Origin: Polaribacter filamentus
GTDB taxonomy: Bacteria; Bacteroidota; Bacteroidia; Flavobacteriales; Flavobacteriaceae
NCBI RefSeq assembly: GCF_002943715.1
Contig: NZ_MQUA01000013.1
Span: 2,865,501-2,929,500, forward strand
Direction of reading: 5' to 3'
DNA: 64,000 nt
Below, one piece after another: positions 27,164-36,145 of this stretch. Position 1 is the stretch's first letter. Each line of letters starts with the position of its first letter. The position numbers and the translations under genes were made by a program. The notes beneath the pieces were generated by a model that saw nothing but the letters and a program-made list of their open reading frames with translations, had not been told where the DNA came from and did no database searches.

Positions 27164-27363
27164 TTACTTTTTAAATTTAGTTTTTGCTATTTTGTATTTA
27201 GCGGATAAATATTCAAATACGAGCCCTCTATAATCCAGTAGATACATTTTATAATGACTGTTTTTAGTGTAATTTCTTCTCCATCAATTAATGGCCAAAC
27301 AAATACCATTGCCAAAAACATCCAAACACCCCATCCTAATGCAACTTTGAATCAATCTTTCAT
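27164..27363 (-). pseudogene. Small membrane protein gene with nonsense codon and frameshift
   Basis: Starting at the ATG at 27363 the frame reads M-K-D-stop, then FKVALGWGVWMFLAMVFVWP. The TGA stands where a Trp codon would fit. The frame then changes near 27235, continuing as GLVFEYLSAKYK to a stop at 27164. The restored product would be a membrane protein of about 66 residues resembling small flavobacterial proteins of unknown function. The total of 200 nt is not a multiple of three, consistent with an indel. It lies 2 bp after the HIT gene. Confidence 0.6.
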
Positions 27364-27365
27364 AA

Positions 27366-27755
27366 TTACTCAAAATTATCAGAAATGCTTTTGGCCAAAC
27401 TAATAAATTCAACATTTGTTAATTTTACTTTTTGAGCAAACTGTATATCCGCCATTGCGTTTAAAGGGATTAAATGGACGTGCACATGAGGCACTTCTAA
27501 ACCAATTATGCTCATTCCTATTCGTTTACAAACCACTGTTTTTTCTAATGCTTTTGCAACTCTATATGAGAAATCCATTAATTGTGTATACTCCTCTTTT
27601 GATAAATCAAAAATCTTATTTACTTCCTTTTTAGGAACCACCAAAGTATGTCCTTTAGCATTTGGATTGATGTCTAAAAAAGCAATAAAATTAGCATCCT
27701 CTGCTACTTTGTAACTTGGTATTTCGCCAGTAATTATTTTTGTAAATATGCTCAT
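27366..27755 (-). CDS. HIT family nucleotide hydrolase
   Basis: A 129-residue HIT-superfamily protein of the HinT/Fhit-like type that hydrolyses nucleotide conjugates. The signature HVHVHLIPL lies near residue 96, preceded by NPNAKGHTLVVPKK near 31 and the N-terminal IFTKIITGEIPSYKV. Length is normal. It lies downstream of the greA terminator and immediately upstream of the small membrane pseudogene. Confidence 0.93.
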   Translation of the reverse strand: MSIFTKIITGEIPSYKVAEDANFIAFLDINPNAKGHTLVVPKKEVNKIFDLSKEEYTQLMDFSYRVAKALEKTVVCKRIGMSIIGLEVPHVHVHLIPLNAMADIQFAQKVKLTNVEFISLAKSISDNFE

Positions 27756-27788
27756 CTTAGTTGTTGGTTATTTGTAAATATAAAAAAG

Positions 27789-27821
27789 AATTCGGGTTTT
27801 GGCATTGCCAAAACCCGAATT
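27789..27821 (-). terminator. Terminator of greA
   Basis: A perfect 15-bp stem (27789-27803 with 27807-27821) with a 3-nt loop; on the minus strand it is followed by a T run. Confidence 0.87.
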
Positions 27822-27850
27822 TATATTCTTAAATGTATTTCTTGCGTCTT

Positions 27851-28327
27851 TTATTTTCTAGAAATCTCTATAATTTCGAATTTCATAATTCCGTTTGGAA
27901 CTTGAATTTCTGCAACATCTCCAACTTCATTTCCTAATAGACCTTTACCAATTGGCGAGTTTACTGACAGTTTTCCGTTTCTAACATCGGTTTCAGAATC
28001 AGCAACTAGTGTGTAGCTAAACTCCATTCCGTTGGCAGTATTTTTAATTTTCACAATAGAATGAATTAATATTTTAGAAGTATCTAACTGACTTTCATCT
28101 ATAATACGTGCATTCGATATTACATTTTTTAATTTGGCAATTTTAAACTCTAAATGAGATTGCTCTTCTTTTGCAGCATGATATTCTGCATTTTCACTTA
28201 AATCGCCTTTGTCTCTTGCATCCGCAATTTCTTGTGTTACTCTCGGACGCTCAACTTGCTCTAATTTTAGCAATTCGTCTTTTAACTTTTTCAATCCTTC
28301 TGGAGAATAATAAGATATATCACTCAT
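27851..28327 (-). CDS. greA: Transcription elongation factor GreA
   Basis: A 158-residue factor that rescues backtracked RNA polymerase by stimulating transcript cleavage. The N-terminal coiled coil carries the tip acidic motif in ARDKGDLSENAEYHAAKEEQ near residue 38. The C-terminal domain has the VNSPIGKGLLGNEVGD block near 125. Length is normal. It has a good promoter at 28380-28408 and its own terminator. Confidence 0.97.
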   Translation of the reverse strand: MSDISYYSPEGLKKLKDELLKLEQVERPRVTQEIADARDKGDLSENAEYHAAKEEQSHLEFKIAKLKNVISNARIIDESQLDTSKILIHSIVKIKNTANGMEFSYTLVADSETDVRNGKLSVNSPIGKGLLGNEVGDVAEIQVPNGIMKFEIIEISRK

Positions 28328-28379
28328 AATTTCTATAATTTAAAAATCCCATTGCCTTCACAGGAATGAGATTAGATTA

Positions 28380-28408
28380 CAAATGTACAAAATATTTGTA
28401 ACTTGCAA
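28380..28408 (-). promoter_or_regulatory. Promoter of greA
   Basis: On the minus strand: TTG (28408-28406), 18 bp, TACATTTG (28387-28380), then about 52 bp to the greA ATG. Confidence 0.7.
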
Positions 28409-28436
28409 TCGTTTTTATAAAAACTGAAATCTAAAT

Positions 28437-28853
28437 ATGTTAAAAAAAATAGTCTTTTTGTTAAGCATTTGTTTGTTTTTAAATTGCTCTGACACAACCA
28501 ATTTAGGAAACTGCATACAATCTTTGCCTTTAAATCTTGTTACCGATTTAAACAACCCAGAAATGATAAATGCACAAACTCCTGGAGGATTTGCACTACT
28601 TTCTGGGGGAAGTAAAGGCATTTTAATATTCAATAAAAACGGAAGAGAATTTGCTGCTTTCGATAGACTTTGCCCAAGTAGTGATTGTGCTGCTGCTATG
28701 ACTTTTGAAAATAGACTTTTACAATGTACTTGCGATAAAAGTAAATACAGTGTAGATTTTGGCGGAGCTCCACGAACCGATGGCTTTCAGTGTCCTGCAA
28801 TAGAATATAGAGTTACAAAAAACGGATCAGTAATTAGAATCAGTAATTTTTAG
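28437..28853 (+). CDS. Rieske-like lipoprotein lacking the histidine ligands
   Basis: A 138-residue lipoprotein (signal LLSICLFLNC). The fold resembles a Rieske 2Fe-2S domain: FDRLCPSSDC near residue 80, then LQCTCDKSKYSVDFGGAPRTDG near 97. However, the usual C-x-H and C-x2-H pairs are replaced by cysteine-only patterns. Flavobacterial relatives share this loss, so it is probably a family trait, and the metal content is uncertain. It is not in an evident operon with purK, which has its own start 51 bp later. Confidence 0.7.
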   Translation: MLKKIVFLLSICLFLNCSDTTNLGNCIQSLPLNLVTDLNNPEMINAQTPGGFALLSGGSKGILIFNKNGREFAAFDRLCPSSDCAAAMTFENRLLQCTCDKSKYSVDFGGAPRTDGFQCPAIEYRVTKNGSVIRISNF

Positions 28854-28903
28854 CATACCTAAAAATAGATGCTTATTTTTGCTTAAACACAACAACAATA
28901 AAC

Positions 28904-30067
28904 TTGAAAAATTATTTTTCTTCTGATTTTAAACTAGGCATTTTAGGCGGAGGCCAATTAGGAAGAATGCTTCTTACCGAAACTCAAAAATTTGATATTC
29001 ATACTTCAATTTTAGATGGCAATCTAAATGCACCTTGTGCACAAATTTGCAATCATTTTGAAGTTGGAGATTTGTTAGATTTTGATGCTGTCTACAACTT
29101 TGGTAAGACCGTAGACATTTTAACAATTGAAATAGAAAACGTAAATATTGATGCTTTAGATAAGTTACAAGCAGAAGGATTAACGATTTATCCAAAACCT
29201 AAAGATTTACGCATCATCCAAAGTAAAGCCAGACAAAAACATTTTTACATTGATCATCAAATTCCGACTGCAGCTTTTTCTCATTTTGCTTATTTAGAAG
29301 AGTTGCATCACGGTTTAGAAAATAGCATTATTAGTTTTCCTTTTGTTTGGAAAGCCGCTCGTTTTGGCTATGATGGCAACGGCGTAAAGATTGTTAGCAG
29401 TTTTTCTGACTTAGAATCTTTACCAAATGTTGAGTGTATCACGGAACAATTAATTCCGTTTAAAAACGAATTAGCAGTTATTGTTGCAAGAAATGCTGAT
29501 GGTGAAACCAAAACATATCCCGTTGTTGAAATGGAATTTCATCCAGAAGCAAACCAAGTAGAATATGTAATTTGTCCGGCAAGAATTGAAGAATCTGTTG
29601 CAAACAAAGCACAAGCATTGGCTTTAAAAGTTGTGAATGATTTAGATTTTGTTGGTTTATTAGCCGTAGAAATGTTTCAAACAGAAACCAATGATATTTT
29701 GGTAAATGAAGTTGCTCCAAGACCACATAATTCTGGGCATTATTCAATTGAAGCAAGTTATACCAATCAATTTGAACAACATTTACGATCTATTTTAAAC
29801 CTTCCTTTAGGAAATACAGAAAGTAAAGTTGCCGGAATTATGGTAAATTTAGTTGGCGAAGAAGGATTTTCTGGTGATGTAATTTATCAGAATATAGAAG
29901 AAATTTTAAAAATTGATGGCGTTACTCCTCACATTTATGGTAAGAAAGAAACTCGTCCGTTCAGAAAAATGGGTCATGTAACTATTGTAGATAAAGATAT
30001 TGATAAAGCTAGAAAAATAGCACAGCAAGTTAAAGAAACGATTAGAGTTATAAGTAAAAACAATTAA
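28904..30067 (+). CDS. purK: 5-(carboxyamino)imidazole ribonucleotide synthase
   Basis: A 387-residue ATP-grasp enzyme of purine synthesis that makes N5-CAIR from AIR, bicarbonate and ATP. Key blocks are GILGGGQLGRM near residue 12, FVWKAARFGYDGNGV near 147, and VNEVAPRPHNSGHYSIEA near 270. The start is a TTG at 28904, directly before KNYFSSDFKLGILGGG; a TATTTTTG box at 28874-28881 fits a promoter. It is followed by purE, its pathway partner, after a repeat-rich gap. Confidence 0.95.
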   Translation: MKNYFSSDFKLGILGGGQLGRMLLTETQKFDIHTSILDGNLNAPCAQICNHFEVGDLLDFDAVYNFGKTVDILTIEIENVNIDALDKLQAEGLTIYPKPKDLRIIQSKARQKHFYIDHQIPTAAFSHFAYLEELHHGLENSIISFPFVWKAARFGYDGNGVKIVSSFSDLESLPNVECITEQLIPFKNELAVIVARNADGETKTYPVVEMEFHPEANQVEYVICPARIEESVANKAQALALKVVNDLDFVGLLAVEMFQTETNDILVNEVAPRPHNSGHYSIEASYTNQFEQHLRSILNLPLGNTESKVAGIMVNLVGEEGFSGDVIYQNIEEILKIDGVTPHIYGKKETRPFRKMGHVTIVDKDIDKARKIAQQVKETIRVISKNN

Positions 30068-30074
30068 CATTAAA

Positions 30075-30141
30075 CAATTATCAGTTATCAATGATAACTG
30101 ATAATTGATAACTGATAATTGATAATTGATAATTGATAATT
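30075..30141. repeat. Hairpin plus 7-bp tandem repeat between purK and purE
   Basis: A 15-bp perfect stem (30075-30089 with 30093-30107, 3-nt loop) runs into about seven copies of a 7-bp unit (ATAATTG or ATAACTG) up to 30141. There is no T run, so it is not a standard terminator. It may be a slippage-prone or attenuating element. Confidence 0.7.
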
Positions 30142-30149
30142 AAAAAAAT

Positions 30150-30629
30150 ATGGTAGGAATAATAATGGGAAGTGATTCTGATCTTCCAATCATGCAAGAA
30201 GCAATAGATATTTTAGAAGGTTTTGATATTCCGTTTGAAGTAGATATTGTGTCTGCTCACAGAACTCCAGAAAAATTATTTGAGTATTCTAAAAATGCGC
30301 ATTTACGCGGAATCAAAGTAATTATTGCAGGTGCAGGCGGAGCTGCTCATTTACCAGGAATGGTGGCAAGCATGAGTCCGTTGCCAATAATCGGAGTCCC
30401 AGTAAAAAGCAGAAATTCGATCGATGGTTGGGATTCTGTTTTATCAATTTTACAAATGCCCGGAGGTGTTCCTGTGGCAACCGTTGCATTAGACGGCGCA
30501 AAAAATGCAGGAATTTTAGCAGCACAAATTATTGGTACTTCGGATAAATGTGTACTAGATAAAATTATTGCCTACAAAGAAGGTTTAAAACTAAAAGTTG
30601 AACAAGCTTCTGAACGGGTAAAAAAATAA
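30150..30629 (+). CDS. purE: N5-carboxyaminoimidazole ribonucleotide mutase
   Basis: A 159-residue class I PurE that converts N5-CAIR to CAIR, the step after PurK. The diagnostic MGSDSDLPIM (residues 6-15), SAHRTPEKL near 40 and AGAGGAAHLPGM near 66 are all intact. Length is normal. It lies 82 bp downstream of purK, probably in one operon. Confidence 0.97.
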   Translation: MVGIIMGSDSDLPIMQEAIDILEGFDIPFEVDIVSAHRTPEKLFEYSKNAHLRGIKVIIAGAGGAAHLPGMVASMSPLPIIGVPVKSRNSIDGWDSVLSILQMPGGVPVATVALDGAKNAGILAAQIIGTSDKCVLDKIIAYKEGLKLKVEQASERVKK

Positions 30630-30692
30630 CAATATCCGATCGAGCATTACTGAAATCAACATATTTTTTAATTGAAAGTACGGACGTAGTTC

Positions 30693-30736
30693 TTGAGAGG
30701 TTACATTAATGTCTCAACTGCGCTCGACCTGACAGA
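30693..30736. repeat. Flavobacterial-type intergenic hairpin sequence
   Basis: TTGAGA (30693-30698) pairs with TCTCAA (30712-30717), flanked by a GCGCTCGACCTGACAGA block. On the minus strand this reads like the dispersed TTCGAGCGCAGTCGAGA repeats I recall from flavobacterial intergenic regions. No coding potential is seen. Confidence 0.4.
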
Positions 30737-30750
30737 ACAAATACGACTAA

Positions 30751-32769
30751 ATGAATCCACTTTTACAAGATTTTAATACAGCACCATTTTCTAAAATTTC
30801 TAATTCAGATTACAAACCTGCAATCAAAAAAGCAATTGAAATTACAAAATCAGAAATTGATGAAATTGTAAATAATACCGATACTCCTACTTTTAAAAAC
30901 ACAACAGTAGCTTTAGATTTTACAGGCGAAAAACTAAATAAAATAACGAGTATCTTTTTCAACTTAAACGCTGCTGAGACGAATGATGAAATTCAGAAAA
31001 TTGCGCAAGAAATCTCTCCTTGGTTAAGCGAATTAAGCAACGATATTACTTTAAATACCGCATTATTTAAAAAGGTAAAGGCTGTTTTTGACTCAAAAGA
31101 AACGTTACCATTAAGTCCAGAACAACAAATGTTGTTGGAGAAACAATACAAAGGTTTTGCAAGAAATGGTGCTAATTTAAAGGAAGCAGATAAAACAGCA
31201 CTTCGTAAAATTGATGCACAACTTTCTAAACTTTCTTTAAAATTCGGGGAAAATGTATTGGCAGAAACTCAAGCTTTTGAAATGCACATAACCGATGAAA
31301 AGGACCTTGCTGGTTTACCAGAAAGCGAAAAAGAATCGGCTAGAGAGGTTGCAAAATCTAAAGAAAAAGAAGGTTGGATTTTTACGTTAGATCACCCAAG
31401 TTACATTCCTTTTTTAACCTACGCAGACAATAGAGAATTGCGAAAAAAATTAGCAATTGCAGCTGGTAAAAAGGGGTTTCAAGACAATGAATTCAACAAT
31501 GAAAAAGTTGTTTTAGATATTGTAAATCTTCGCAATGAAAGAGCAAATTTATTAGGTTATAAGACTCATGCACATTTTGTTTTGGAAGAAAGAATGGCGG
31601 AAACTCCAGAAACAGTAATTGAATTTTCTAATAACTTATTAGAAAAAGCAAAACCTGCAGCTATAAAAGAGTTTACTAATTTAGAATCTTATGCCAAAAA
31701 ATTAGACAATATCGATCAGCTTCAAAAATGGGATGGAGCTTATTATTCAGAAAAATTGAAGAAAGAATTGTTTGATTTAGATCAAGAAATTTTGAAACCA
31801 TACTTTAAATTAGAAAACGTAATTAATGGTGCTCTTGAAATTTCAAAACGTTTGTATGATTTGCATTTCGAAGAAATTTTTAACATCGACAAATATCATC
31901 AAGATGTAAAAACATATAATGTTACTGATTCTAATAATAACTTTATTGCAGTTTTTTACGCTGATTTTCATCCGAGGAAAGGAAAGAGAAATGGCGCTTG
32001 GATGACATCCTACAAACCGCAACAAATTAAAAACGGCGTTAATGAAAGACCTCATGTTTCTATCGTTTGTAATTTCACAAAACCAACAGCAACAAAACCT
32101 TCTTTATTAACTTTTAATGAAGTTACCACATTGTTTCACGAATTAGGTCACGCACTGCATGGAATGTTAGCAAACACGACCTATAATAGTTTATCTGGAA
32201 CATCTGTTTCTTGGGATTTTGTTGAATTACCAAGTCAAATTTTAGAGAACTGGTGTTACGAAAAAGAAGCATTAGAATTGTTTGCAAAACATTATGAAAC
32301 TGGTGAAGTTATACCGATGAAATATGTTGAGAAAATTAAAGAATCTGCAAGTTTTCATGAAGGGATGCAAACATTAAGACAGCTTAGTTTTGGTTTATTA
32401 GATATGAAATGGCATGGTAGCGAATCTCCAGAAAAAATTTCTTCTGTTAAAGAATTTGAAAATAATGCTTTTGCGGATACAACTTTATATCCTGAAGTTG
32501 CAGAAAATTGCATAAGTACTTCTTTTTCTCATATTTTTCAAGGAGGGTATTCTGCTGGATATTATTCGTATAAATGGGCAGAAGTTTTAGATGCGGATGC
32601 TTTTGAATATTTCTTAGAAAAAGGAATTTTCAACAAAGAAGTAGCTACTAAATTCAAGGAAAATGTACTTTCTAAAGGAGGAACAGAAAAACCAATGGAT
32701 TTATATATACGCTTTAGAGGCAAAGAACCAAAACCAGATGCTTTGTTAAAAAGAGCTGGGTTATTATAG
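30751..32769 (+). CDS. M3 family oligopeptidase (oligopeptidase A/Dcp type)
   Basis: A 672-residue zinc metallopeptidase of the thimet oligopeptidase family, which degrades peptides in the cytoplasm. The zinc motif HELGHALHG lies near residue 462, with the further glutamate ligand in the helix after SGTSVSWDFVELPSQ. The C-terminal HIFQGGYSAGYYSYKWAE block (near 595) is typical. There is no signal peptide. Length matches PrlC/oligopeptidase A. Confidence 0.94.
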   Translation: MNPLLQDFNTAPFSKISNSDYKPAIKKAIEITKSEIDEIVNNTDTPTFKNTTVALDFTGEKLNKITSIFFNLNAAETNDEIQKIAQEISPWLSELSNDITLNTALFKKVKAVFDSKETLPLSPEQQMLLEKQYKGFARNGANLKEADKTALRKIDAQLSKLSLKFGENVLAETQAFEMHITDEKDLAGLPESEKESAREVAKSKEKEGWIFTLDHPSYIPFLTYADNRELRKKLAIAAGKKGFQDNEFNNEKVVLDIVNLRNERANLLGYKTHAHFVLEERMAETPETVIEFSNNLLEKAKPAAIKEFTNLESYAKKLDNIDQLQKWDGAYYSEKLKKELFDLDQEILKPYFKLENVINGALEISKRLYDLHFEEIFNIDKYHQDVKTYNVTDSNNNFIAVFYADFHPRKGKRNGAWMTSYKPQQIKNGVNERPHVSIVCNFTKPTATKPSLLTFNEVTTLFHELGHALHGMLANTTYNSLSGTSVSWDFVELPSQILENWCYEKEALELFAKHYETGEVIPMKYVEKIKESASFHEGMQTLRQLSFGLLDMKWHGSESPEKISSVKEFENNAFADTTLYPEVAENCISTSFSHIFQGGYSAGYYSYKWAEVLDADAFEYFLEKGIFNKEVATKFKENVLSKGGTEKPMDLYIRFRGKEPKPDALLKRAGLL

Positions 32770-32777
32770 TATTCAGT

Positions 32778-32830
32778 TTATAGTCGCAGTTCGCAGTCAG
32801 TTGAGTGCTGCAAACTGCAACTGAATGCTG
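32778..32830. repeat. Imperfect stem-loop between convergent genes
   Basis: A CAGTTG/CAACTG inverted pair within GCAGT-rich sequence lies between the M3 peptidase and the convergent glycosyltransferase. It could act as a weak bidirectional terminator. Confidence 0.35.
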
Positions 32831-32843
32831 TTACTAAAAACTA

Positions 32844-34082
32844 TTAACTATTTTTACTTTCTATCCATTTACTCATATACTTCGTGGCTTGTAAAGTTTG
32901 ATGTTGCAACAAACTTCCTAAAAAATTCTGAGTTCTATGCATCTCTAAATTATCCTGAATTTCATTTAGTTGATTGATAAAAGGTTGCTCGAGTTTCTCT
33001 TTATCATATATCTGATTGATGATTTGAACTCCATTTTTTTGAACATTTTTCCAAATTTTTTCATCCGAAAATAATTGAATTGCCCTTGTTGAAAAAGCAG
33101 AAAAATCATCTTCAATAAAGCCATTCCATGGCAAAAAGTTGTGCATTCCTTCCGCTCCAATTGAGGTTGTAATACTTGGTGCTCCACAAATCATCGCTTC
33201 CGTTAATTTGCCTTTAATTCCTGCTCCAAAACGCAAAGGTGCTAAAACCACTTTAGCTTTTTCAACAACTTCTTTTGCATTTTCTGCAAAACCTTTGATA
33301 ATAAACCCTTCTTTTTTATTGTGTAATTGATGTATTTGCTGATTTGCATACGCTCCATAAATATGGATTTCCGCTTGAGAAAGAACTGTTCTAATTTTAC
33401 TCCAAATTTCATTTTTTAAGGTTAAAACGGCATCAACATTTGGCTTGTGAAAGAAATTACCAATAAACACAAAATGCTTTCTTTCTTCAAAAGATTTCCA
33501 ATTTTCAATTTGTTGTTCATCAATTTTATCTAATAAAAAAGGCAAATAATAGAGAATATGTTCATCAATCTTAAAGACTGATTTTAATAACTCCATTTCG
33601 TAAGTTGAAATTATTAAAGACACATCACATCTTAAAATGGAAGCTATTTCTCTTTTTGCATCATCCGATATTAACAATGCTTCTGTTGTAAACTCCGCTC
33701 CTTTTTTTAATTGTTGATGTCTAGTTTTGCGCAAAAAATGTAGATCTTCTGTATCTAAAATACGAATTGCATTTGGGCAATTTTGAGCTACTCGCCATCC
33801 AAATTGTTCTTCCATCATAAAACGATCAAAAACAACCATTGTTGGATTCAATTTTTTTACAAAATCATCAAAAGAAATGTTGTTCAATTCAATTGAAACC
33901 TCCTCAGCTCCTAAAAAATTTAAAGAAATTGCCTTTTCATTTTTTTGAGAAGCAGACGCAAAAGTAACTTTATAATTTTGTTTTAAAAACAGCTCTATAA
34001 GTTGTTGCATTCTGCTTCCTGCAGCAGAAGAATTAGGTTCTACCCAAACAGTTCCAATAATTAAAACTTGTTGTATCGTCAA
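32844..34082 (-). CDS. Glycosyltransferase family 4-like protein
   Basis: A 412-residue GT-B-type glycosyltransferase. The N-terminal Rossmann part contains EPNSSAAGSRMQQLIELF near residue 15, where an acceptor loop is expected. The C-terminal half carries FVFIGNFFHKPNVDAV near 205 and the sugar-nucleotide site region APLRFGAGIKGKLTEAMICGAPSITTSIGAEG near 285-315. There is no signal peptide; it probably acts at the inner face of the membrane on a polysaccharide or lipid-linked sugar. It starts one base after the stop of the haem-binding protein gene. Confidence 0.82.
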   Translation of the reverse strand: MTIQQVLIIGTVWVEPNSSAAGSRMQQLIELFLKQNYKVTFASASQKNEKAISLNFLGAEEVSIELNNISFDDFVKKLNPTMVVFDRFMMEEQFGWRVAQNCPNAIRILDTEDLHFLRKTRHQQLKKGAEFTTEALLISDDAKREIASILRCDVSLIISTYEMELLKSVFKIDEHILYYLPFLLDKIDEQQIENWKSFEERKHFVFIGNFFHKPNVDAVLTLKNEIWSKIRTVLSQAEIHIYGAYANQQIHQLHNKKEGFIIKGFAENAKEVVEKAKVVLAPLRFGAGIKGKLTEAMICGAPSITTSIGAEGMHNFLPWNGFIEDDFSAFSTRAIQLFSDEKIWKNVQKNGVQIINQIYDKEKLEQPFINQLNEIQDNLEMHRTQNFLGSLLQHQTLQATKYMSKWIESKNS

Positions 34083-34556
34083 TTATTGAGCGTTCATTTG
34101 TTGCTTATAATCTGCTTGTACACTTTTACCCCAAGAAACCATTTCTGCTATTTGTTCTTGCGTTAAATTCGCTTCAGAATGTGTCCAAGTATAAGAATTT
34201 AAAGGCATTTCTCCTTTCTCAACTTCTTCATACAATTCATCCATTTTATGTTCTTTCTTTTTTAAAGAATAAGTACTCCAATCAGAAAAATTTAAATGTT
34301 TTTTTCCGTCTTTCACATGGTCATTTAGCCAATAATTTACGGGAGTTATATTATTATACCAAGGGTATTTTGTACTACTAGAATGACAGTCAAAGCAACT
34401 TTCTGACAATATTTTACGCACATTCTCTGGCGGATTTGTTTCTGCCAAAAAAGTAGCCACAGACGTTATATCTCCTTCATTTTTTTCTGGCCCAAAAAAC
34501 TGTGCAATTACAAGTGCTACTAATAAAACGATTGCTATTTTTTTAAGAATTTTCAT
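34083..34556 (-). CDS. Haem-binding domain protein (c-type, single CxxCH)
   Basis: A 157-residue exported protein with an N-terminal hydrophobic anchor (IAIVLLVALVIAQFF). A single haem motif, SCFDCHSS, lies near residue 53, followed by KYPWYNNITPVNYWLNDHVKDGKKHLNFSDW, the signature of the small haem-binding domain family (Pfam Haem_bd). It probably carries electrons in the periplasm. The glycosyltransferase gene follows with no gap, so they are co-transcribed, though the functional link is unclear. Confidence 0.88.
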   Translation of the reverse strand: MKILKKIAIVLLVALVIAQFFGPEKNEGDITSVATFLAETNPPENVRKILSESCFDCHSSSTKYPWYNNITPVNYWLNDHVKDGKKHLNFSDWSTYSLKKKEHKMDELYEEVEKGEMPLNSYTWTHSEANLTQEQIAEMVSWGKSVQADYKQQMNAQ

Positions 34557-34604
34557 TGGTTACATTTTTAGATTTAATTTGACAGTAAATCTAACAAATT
34601 CTTC

Positions 34605-34634
34605 TTTGAATCTCTAAAAATATGCGTATTTTTG
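34605..34634 (+). promoter_or_regulatory. Promoter of lpdA
   Basis: TTTG (34605-34608), 18 bp, TATTTTTG (34627-34634), then 20 bp to the ATG: a textbook Bacteroidota promoter. Confidence 0.8.
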
Positions 34635-34654
34635 TGCCTTAAATTTAACTTACC

Positions 34655-36055
34655 ATGAAATACGACATTATTGTTATTGGTTCTGGTCCTGGAGGATATA
34701 TTGCAGCAATTAGAGCATCACAATTAGGGAAAAAAGTAGCAATTATTGAAAAATATGCTACTTTAGGAGGAACTTGTTCAAATGTTGGATGCATTCCATC
34801 TAAAGCTTTATTAGATTCCTCTCATCATTATTACGATGCTGTTCATCATTTTGAAGAACACGGAATTTCTATTCAAAAACCATCTTTTGATTTTACAAAA
34901 ATGATAGAAAGAAAAGCCAATGTTGTAGAAACTACTACTGGCGGAATCAAATATTTAATGGATAAAAATGATATTGCTGTTTTTGAAGGTTTAGGTTCTT
35001 TTGAAGACGCAACTCACATAAAAGTTTCTAAAAATGATGGTTCATCAGAAGTAATTGAAGGGACAAATATTATTATTGCAACTGGTTCAAAACCAGCAAC
35101 CTTGCCTTTTATTTCAATTGATAAAGAACGCATCATTACCTCAACCGAAGCTTTAAAATTACCTGAAGTACCAAAACATTTAATTGTAATTGGTGGCGGT
35201 GTAATTGGGTTAGAATTAGGCTCTGTTTATTGCCGTTTGGGCGCAGAAGTTACTGTAGTTGAATATATGGATAAAATCGTTCCAGGAATGGATGCGGATG
35301 TTTCTAAAGAATTACAAAAGGTATTTAAAAAACAAGGAATTAAATTTGCTACAAGCCACAAAGTAACCTCTGTGCAAAGAGATGGAGATACTATTGTTGT
35401 TAAAGCTACGGATAAAAAAGACAGAGAAATTGAATTTTCTGGTGATTATTGCTTAGTTGCCGTTGGAAGAAAGCCTTACACAGAAGGTTTAGGATTAGAA
35501 AAAGCGGGCGTTAAGGTTACAGAAAGAGGGCGAATTGATGTAAATGATCACTTACAAACAAATATTAAAAATATTTATGCAATTGGTGATGTTGTTAAAG
35601 GCGCAATGTTAGCGCACAAAGCAGAGGAAGAAGGAGTTGTTGTTGCAGAATATTTAGCTGGCGAAAAACCACATATTAATTATAATTTAATTCCGGGTAT
35701 TGTATATACTTGGCCAGAAGCTGCTGCAGTTGGTAAAACTGAAGAGGAATTAAAAGAAGCTAAAATAGAGTACAAAGCTGGTAAATTTTCTATGCGTGCA
35801 TTAGGTAGATCTAGAGCTAGTGGTGATATTGATGGTTTTGTAAAAGTTTTAGCTGATAAAAATACAGATGAAATTTTAGGCGTTCACATGGTTGGTGCAC
35901 GTGTTGCAGATTTAATTATGGAAGCTGCAGTTGCCATGGAGTTTAGAGCTTCTGCGGAAGATTTAGCAAGAATTTGTCATGGTCATCCAACATATTCTGA
36001 GGCTGTTAAAGAAGCTGCAAAAGCTGCTTGGGACGGGAAACCATTGAATGCGTAA
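34655..36055 (+). CDS. lpdA: Dihydrolipoyl dehydrogenase
   Basis: The 466-residue E3 flavoprotein that reoxidises dihydrolipoamide in 2-oxoacid dehydrogenase complexes and the glycine cleavage system. The FAD motif GSGPGGYIAA lies near residue 9, the redox disulfide is C41-C46 (GGTCSNVGCIPSK), the NAD motif GGGVIGLELG lies near 180, and the C-terminal catalytic His-Glu is in CHGHPTYSEAVKEA. No E1 or E2 genes are adjacent, so it serves complexes encoded elsewhere. Confidence 0.97.
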   Translation: MKYDIIVIGSGPGGYIAAIRASQLGKKVAIIEKYATLGGTCSNVGCIPSKALLDSSHHYYDAVHHFEEHGISIQKPSFDFTKMIERKANVVETTTGGIKYLMDKNDIAVFEGLGSFEDATHIKVSKNDGSSEVIEGTNIIIATGSKPATLPFISIDKERIITSTEALKLPEVPKHLIVIGGGVIGLELGSVYCRLGAEVTVVEYMDKIVPGMDADVSKELQKVFKKQGIKFATSHKVTSVQRDGDTIVVKATDKKDREIEFSGDYCLVAVGRKPYTEGLGLEKAGVKVTERGRIDVNDHLQTNIKNIYAIGDVVKGAMLAHKAEEEGVVVAEYLAGEKPHINYNLIPGIVYTWPEAAAVGKTEEELKEAKIEYKAGKFSMRALGRSRASGDIDGFVKVLADKNTDEILGVHMVGARVADLIMEAAVAMEFRASAEDLARICHGHPTYSEAVKEAAKAAWDGKPLNA

Positions 36056-36073
36056 ACTTATTTATAGTATACT

Positions 36074-36111
36074 AGACCTCACGGGTTTTAAGAACCTGTG
36101 AGGTCTTTTTT
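36074..36111 (+). terminator. Terminator after lpdA
   Basis: A 14-bp stem (36074-36087 with 36093-36106, one G-U pair) is followed by a T run. It overlaps the 5' part of the longer pabB reading frame, which helps place the pabB start at 36146. Confidence 0.85.
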
Positions 36112-36145
36112 ATTTAGAAAACTGTCAAGTATTTTTATAAAGAAT

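Noticed and set aside
30075..30141. Possible CRISPR-like array
   Set aside because: The units are 7 bp and contiguous with no spacers; it is a simple tandem repeat.
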